Shown: piece by piece, positions 60,402 through 64,000 of the stretch
Position numbering within the stretch: position 1 is the stretch's first letter
Layout of the letters: each line of letters starts with the position of its first letter
NCBI GenBank assembly: GCA_029593915.1
Contig: CP046147.1
Coordinates: 2,046,001-2,110,000 of the forward strand
DNA length: 64,000 bases
Reading direction: 5' to 3'
Origin: Candidatus Lucifugimonas marina
GTDB lineage: Bacteria; Chloroflexota; Dehalococcoidia; Lucifugimonadales; Lucifugimonadaceae
The notes under the pieces: model-generated
The model's database searches: none
The model's input: the letters and a program-made list of their open reading frames with translations, nothing else
What the model was told of the DNA's origin: nothing
Program-made: the position numbers and the translations under genes

Positions 60402-61247
60402 CTAGTGAATAACGGACCCGAGCAACGCATGCTGTCGTGGTGAAACGATCATAATCGGCCCCGGTGCTCTATGAATCAGCCAGTCGGCGACACTACCACG
60501 CATCCAACGAGTCAGACCGCCAGCCCCACGTGTGGTCATGACAACCACACTGCCCGGCCGACGATTCATTGAGCGAATAATCGACTCACCCGCGTGACCA
60601 CACATCAGTTCAGGAATCGCCAATACTTTTTGTTTTGCCAATTTTTCAGACAAACGATCTAGGTATGTACCGGCGACGTCTTTAGATTCCACGCTGGCAT
60701 TTTCGTCGATAACCCGTAAAAGATAGATCGGTGAAAGTGCCGACTGTGCAAACAAAATCGCGGTATCCAACGCTGTTTCCGCAAGTTCAGAACCGTCCAA
60801 TGGCACGATGATGCTTGAGTCGGTGTCGAGGTTAGTTTCAGCGTTCTTGGCGTTATCAGAACGCACGACATAAACAGGAATTGAGACTTCTGAAATAACA
60901 GCATCCGTCACACTGCCGAGAATTCCTCTCGCTATGCCAGAACGTCCTCGTGTGGTCATCACAATGAGATCGACTTGCTCTTCTTCAACGACTTGAACTA
61001 TCGTGTCGGCCGCTGCTCCCGTTCCGACGTGAAAACACGAATCTAACCCGCTCTGCCGAAATGATCCAGAAACCTCTTCGAGGTATAACTCTGAATCGTC
61101 GTAACTCAAATCGCCGGGCTTTCCGCCCGCAACTGTGACGAGACACAGCACAGCTCCAGATTTTTCAGCGAGTGAAACAGCGATTGGCAGTGCCATCTCG
61201 GCTAACTGAGAACCATCCAACGGAACCATTATTTTGTTTAGTGTCAC
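60402..61247 (-). CDS. universal stress protein with two UspA domains
   Basis: A 281-residue tandem UspA protein. Domain 1 (1-130) begins KIMVPLDGSQLAEMALPIAV and ends with the ATP-binding signature TTRGRSGIARGILGSVTDAV. Domain 2 (about 148-275) begins SIIVPLDGSELAETALDTAI and ends TTRGAGGLTRWMRGSVADWL. Both have the G-x2-G-x9-GS motif, so both should bind ATP. These proteins accumulate under stress and starvation. It is the last or second-last gene of the minus-strand run that begins with the GlpA-like gene (32-bp gap to DUF1667). Confidence 0.92.
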   Translation of the reverse strand: MTLNKIMVPLDGSQLAEMALPIAVSLAEKSGAVLCLVTVAGGKPGDLSYDDSELYLEEVSGSFRQSGLDSCFHVGTGAAADTIVQVVEEEQVDLIVMTTRGRSGIARGILGSVTDAVISEVSIPVYVVRSDNAKNAETNLDTDSSIIVPLDGSELAETALDTAILFAQSALSPIYLLRVIDENASVESKDVAGTYLDRLSEKLAKQKVLAIPELMCGHAGESIIRSMNRRPGSVVVMTTRGAGGLTRWMRGSVADWLIHRAPGPIMIVSPRQHALLGSVIH

Positions 61248-61279
61248 ATCAACCTCCCTCTATGTATGCCAGCCAAGAG

Positions 61280-61645
61280 CTAAGCGGACTTAACGTTTCT
61301 GGTAGCAACCACATCGCAGCCCGTACCAAGTACGTCGGCGATCAAAACATCACCAACCTTGATCGGAGCCTGCACGCGAACACCGGTAATTTCATCCATT
61401 GCCTCAAGCATCATTGCTTTTGGAATGGGAGGGTTAGTTCGAACGCTCACCAGCGGCCAGTCTCCGCCATCTACAGGCATCGAGGTTGTGACAGTTCGAC
61501 GAGGGTCAAATAGCTCAGAAGCGACGTAGTCGTTGGCAAGTTTGCAGAGGTGATTTTTCACCCCAGTCACGCCATCTTCCTTGGTCCACTCCACATCGAC
61601 GGGGCAGCTCACGGGGCAGACGATACATACGATGGTGGAATTCAA
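61280..61645 (-). CDS. DUF1667 family Cys-rich protein of the GlpA-like operon
   Basis: A 121-residue protein with an N-terminal CIVCPVSCPVDVEW and a later HLCKLANDYV, cysteines that could bind an Fe-S cluster. VRTNPPIPKAMMLEAMDEIT is typical of DUF1667. In many bacteria DUF1667 follows a GlpA-type dehydrogenase and an FAD oxidoreductase, exactly as here (ATGA overlap with the oxidoreductase at 61642-61645). It probably serves as third subunit or electron carrier of that complex. Confidence 0.85.
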   Translation of the reverse strand: MNSTIVCIVCPVSCPVDVEWTKEDGVTGVKNHLCKLANDYVASELFDPRRTVTTSMPVDGGDWPLVSVRTNPPIPKAMMLEAMDEITGVRVQAPIKVGDVLIADVLGTGCDVVATRNVKSA

Positions 61646-62904
61646 TCTTCTATCTCCGCTGTGATCTCGTTATCGACGACGTTCTTGAAACGCCCTTTTG
61701 CAACTCGTACTCGAATCATTCCGGCAGGCTCCATGTGCGGCATTTTCAAGCGCCTCAGCACCTCGCCGCCGCTCTTGAACACAACTGACTTGTCGTGCTC
61801 TTCCTTCCATGGACGCATGGTGAAATCAACGGCGTCGTCGCCACTGATAGTTGCCGGAAGAACGTAGCGCAGACCTTCTCCAGCCTGCATCGTGATCTTC
61901 GGTTCGGGAAGATTTCCGGTCATTGCCCATTGCGCCGCAGCTACGCCAGCTTTCTCAGATTCGAGAGTGGCGAAATCAACTACGTCGTGAACCTGAAGAA
62001 CGTTTCCGCAGGAAAAAATTCCCGGGATCGAAGTTCTGAATGAATCGTCGACGACCGCGCCGTTTGTAGCCCGACTCATCTCGACACCTACGCCCACGGC
62101 AAGTTCAGTCTCAGGAATCAGGCCGACTGAAAGAAGAAGCGTGTCGCACTCGACGAACCGTCGTGTGCCCTTCACTTCACCCATCTTGGGTCCGACCTCG
62201 GCGAGCGTGACACCAGTAACACGTTCTTTTCCGTGAATCTCAGATACTGTCGTGCTGAGATATAGCGGAATGTCGAAATCTTCTAAACAACGAACCAAGT
62301 TTCCAGCGATACCGCTCGGCTGGGGGAGAATCTCAGCCACGCAGACCACTTCTGCTCCTTCGAGCGTCAGGCGACGGGCCATAATCAGCCCGATATCGCC
62401 GGAACCTAAAATTACAACCCTCCGGCCAACCGCCAGATTCCGAACGTTCATATAGTTCTGAACCGACCCGGCGGTATAAACACCTGCAGGCCTTGTTCCG
62501 GCGGTGCCAATTGCACCGCGAGTACGCTCTCGACAACCTGTCGAAATAATTACTGCGCCAGCCTGGATGGTCTGAACACCATCTGAGTTTCGAACCGTAA
62601 TAAGGCGGTCGTCAGTCAGATCGGTAACTGTTGTATTGAGCCAGGTTTCGACACCACGTTCGTTTACTCGATCTTCGTAGATCGCAGCATATTCAGGACC
62701 AGTGAGAGCTTCTTTGAACACTTTGGTGCCAAAGCCATCATGAACCTGCTGATTCAAAATGCCGCCTACTCGGTCGTCACGCTCAAGCAGAATTACTCGT
62801 TTTGCACCGGCGCCTTTTGCCTCGGCAGCGGCCGCCAGTCCTGCTGGACCACCACCGATAACAGCGACGTCGGCGATTTCTGGTGCGCTAGTGGTTGTAA
62901 CCAT
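61642..62904 (-). CDS. FAD/NAD(P)-binding oxidoreductase, partner of the GlpA-like enzyme
   Basis: A 420-residue pyridine-nucleotide-disulfide-type oxidoreductase. The FAD loop is VAVIGGGPAGLAAAAEAKGA and the NAD(P) loop VVILGSGDIGLIMARRLTLE. STGCRERTRGAIGTAGTRPA and IFSCGNVLQVHDVVD are typical of the NAD(FAD)-dehydrogenases related to hydrogen cyanide synthase/opine oxidase subunits. It lies between the GlpA-like gene (TAATG overlap at 62902-62906) and DUF1667 (ATGA overlap). The three products likely form one membrane-associated dehydrogenase. Confidence 0.9.
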   Translation of the reverse strand: MVTTTSAPEIADVAVIGGGPAGLAAAAEAKGAGAKRVILLERDDRVGGILNQQVHDGFGTKVFKEALTGPEYAAIYEDRVNERGVETWLNTTVTDLTDDRLITVRNSDGVQTIQAGAVIISTGCRERTRGAIGTAGTRPAGVYTAGSVQNYMNVRNLAVGRRVVILGSGDIGLIMARRLTLEGAEVVCVAEILPQPSGIAGNLVRCLEDFDIPLYLSTTVSEIHGKERVTGVTLAEVGPKMGEVKGTRRFVECDTLLLSVGLIPETELAVGVGVEMSRATNGAVVDDSFRTSIPGIFSCGNVLQVHDVVDFATLESEKAGVAAAQWAMTGNLPEPKITMQAGEGLRYVLPATISGDDAVDFTMRPWKEEHDKSVVFKSGGEVLRRLKMPHMEPAGMIRVRVAKGRFKNVVDNEITAEIED

Positions 62905-64000
62905 TACTTCGCCCCAACTTTCTGCTTGGCTCTCTTCGCTTTACTCTCGGCACGGAGATCTTCTGTAGTGCCGAGGAACAGCCATGAATCGCCACCGTTC
63001 AGCGTTATCGATTCAGGAGACTTACCGTTCTCAAGCAGCAGATCGACAATTCGAGGACCACAGAATCCGCCCTGACATCGCCCCATCGTTGCTCGCGATC
63101 GATACTTGATGGCGTTGAGCGATGAAGCACCGAGCTTGTTGTTGATGGAATCGACAATTTCGGTTTTAGTCACCATTTCGCAGCGACAAACAATTTCGCC
63201 GTAGCCGGGGTCTTCGGCGATTAGATTGTCGACAGTAGAAATACTTTCTTCACGGGTCCGATGCACTGAAGACCATGTCTTCTGGAAGCTAGAATTTTCA
63301 CCCGCAGGAATTCGATCACGAACCCACTCGGAAACATGCTCTGCGATTGCGGGGGCAGCTGTAAGTCCCGGTGATTCAATACCGACCAGCTGCATAACGC
63401 CGGGCGCCTCTTCAACTTCTTCAACGACGAAGTCGCCGAATCCACCGACCTTGGCAGGAACAAGTTTTGGCCGCATGCCCGAATAGGCAGTGATCACGTC
63501 TCGCGGTGTGAGTCCCGGCAGGAACTCACCAGCTTCCTTGAGGAGTTGCCGACGAATCTTCGCTGTGGTCCGGACATCGTCACCATCGTTGGTGTAGTCG
63601 GCAGATGGACCGAGGAGGATGTTGCCATCTGTCGTTGGTGTGATGTGAATACCGAGACCAGCGCCACCCTTAGGTGGAACTGGATAGACCATGCTGTTGA
63701 TGAGACCACCGACTCGCTTGTCGAGGATCACATACTCACCCCGGCAAGGCCATACGCGCCAGCGATGAACCCCAACCATCCGGGCGATCTTGTCGGAGTT
63801 GAGGCCTGCCGAGTTGACGATCAATCCCGCACTGATCGTCTCGTTTGGGGTCTCGATTTCGAATGCGCCTTCAGTGCCTTTGATTCCGGTCACTGGCGAA
63901 TTCAGTTTTATCTCTACACCGCTAGCCGTTGCGGACTCTGCAAGTGCGATGGTGAGTGAATACGGACAAGCAATCGCAGCCGTGGGCACGTTCAGAGCGC
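62904..64000 (-). CDS. GlpA-like FAD-dependent dehydrogenase with BFD-type 2Fe-2S domain (partial)
   Basis: At least 365 residues; the 5' part, including the N-terminal FAD-binding loop, lies beyond the window edge (the frame is open to 64000). The visible DAO-fold part has ACPYSLTIALAESATASGVE, LIVNSAGLNSDKIARMVG, PCRGEYVILDK and YSGMRPKLVPAKVGGFGDFV. A C-terminal bacterioferritin-associated-ferredoxin-like domain carries IVCRCEMVTKTEI and TMGRCQGGFCGPRIVDLLL, with four Cys for a 2Fe-2S cluster. It resembles anaerobic glycerol-3-phosphate dehydrogenase GlpA, but a related hydroxy-acid or amine substrate is possible. Confidence 0.9.
   Translation of the reverse strand, partial: ALNVPTAAIACPYSLTIALAESATASGVEIKLNSPVTGIKGTEGAFEIETPNETISAGLIVNSAGLNSDKIARMVGVHRWRVWPCRGEYVILDKRVGGLINSMVYPVPPKGGAGLGIHITPTTDGNILLGPSADYTNDGDDVRTTAKIRRQLLKEAGEFLPGLTPRDVITAYSGMRPKLVPAKVGGFGDFVVEEVEEAPGVMQLVGIESPGLTAAPAIAEHVSEWVRDRIPAGENSSFQKTWSSVHRTREESISTVDNLIAEDPGYGEIVCRCEMVTKTEIVDSINNKLGASSLNAIKYRSRATMGRCQGGFCGPRIVDLLLENGKSPESITLNGGDSWLFLGTTEDLRAESKAKRAKQKVGAK

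Overview
The window reads as a piece of a bacterial chromosome of moderate G+C (impression by eye, not computed). Genes are dense, ATGA or TAATG stop/start overlaps are frequent, and TTG starts are common. Several features together suggest a planktonic Chloroflexota bacterium of the SAR202/Dehalococcoidia kind: a heliorhodopsin beside a photolyase, a deazaflavin (F420)-type nitroreductase, an enolase-superfamily sugar-acid dehydratase with HpcH and RraA partners, AddAB, and an ImuB/DnaE2 pair with a Gram-positive-type LexA box. This placement is inference; no rRNA gene is present to settle it.

Region by region. 0.1-7.3 kb: small membrane and zinc-ribbon proteins, a double-fasciclin lipoprotein, then a light and UV block: folE with a structured leader, an SRPBCC protein, two tiny membrane proteins translationally coupled to a CPD photolyase, an SDR/DUF2867 gene broken by an in-frame amber codon, and a heliorhodopsin with all key residues. 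7.3-9.2 kb: accessory genes, including a C2H2-like zinc-finger membrane protein and a module that recurs in diverged form at 19.3-19.8 kb. 9.2-14.4 kb (minus strand): an RRM protein, then a four-gene operon of class V aminotransferase, CDP-alcohol phosphatidyltransferase, nucleotidyltransferase and a primary-type sigma factor, probably a phosphonolipid or amino-alcohol headgroup pathway fused to sigma-factor expression. 14.6-20.1 kb: an atypical LuxR-type regulator, a Cys-rich protein, an IS3-family element that has cut off the 5' end of an orphan mcrC, further accessory genes, and tRNA-Pro with a duplicated 5' half.

20.4-31.2 kb: an MFS exporter, a second small zinc ribbon behind a possible RNA pseudoknot, and a catabolic block (rhamnonate dehydratase-like enzyme, HAD hydrolase, HpcH/HpaI aldolase, MBL hydrolase, RraA-like protein, M20 peptidase, NUDIX hydrolase, two SDRs). 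31.3-37.8 kb: addA and addB. 38-42.2 kb: redox and stress genes (F420-type reductase, aldo/keto-reductase-like protein, msrA, PPOX protein, CPA2 antiporter). 42.4-49.6 kb: the nusA-ylxR-infB-rbfA-truB operon, without rimP at its usual place, and proS. 49.8-59.1 kb: two frameshifted genes, dispersed repeats, and an SOS mutagenesis region (LexA box, imuB, DUF6504 gene, then dnaE2 after a decayed thymidylate-kinase-like gene and an alcohol dehydrogenase). 59.2-64 kb: a double-CDGSH protein, DUF1643, a tandem UspA protein and a GlpA-like/FAD oxidoreductase/DUF1667 operon that runs off the end.

The main themes are survival of light and DNA damage (photolyase, heliorhodopsin, AddAB, ImuB/DnaE2, MsrA) and oxidation of sugar acids and glycerol-phosphate-type substrates. 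No CRISPR array, prophage or secondary-metabolite cluster was seen.
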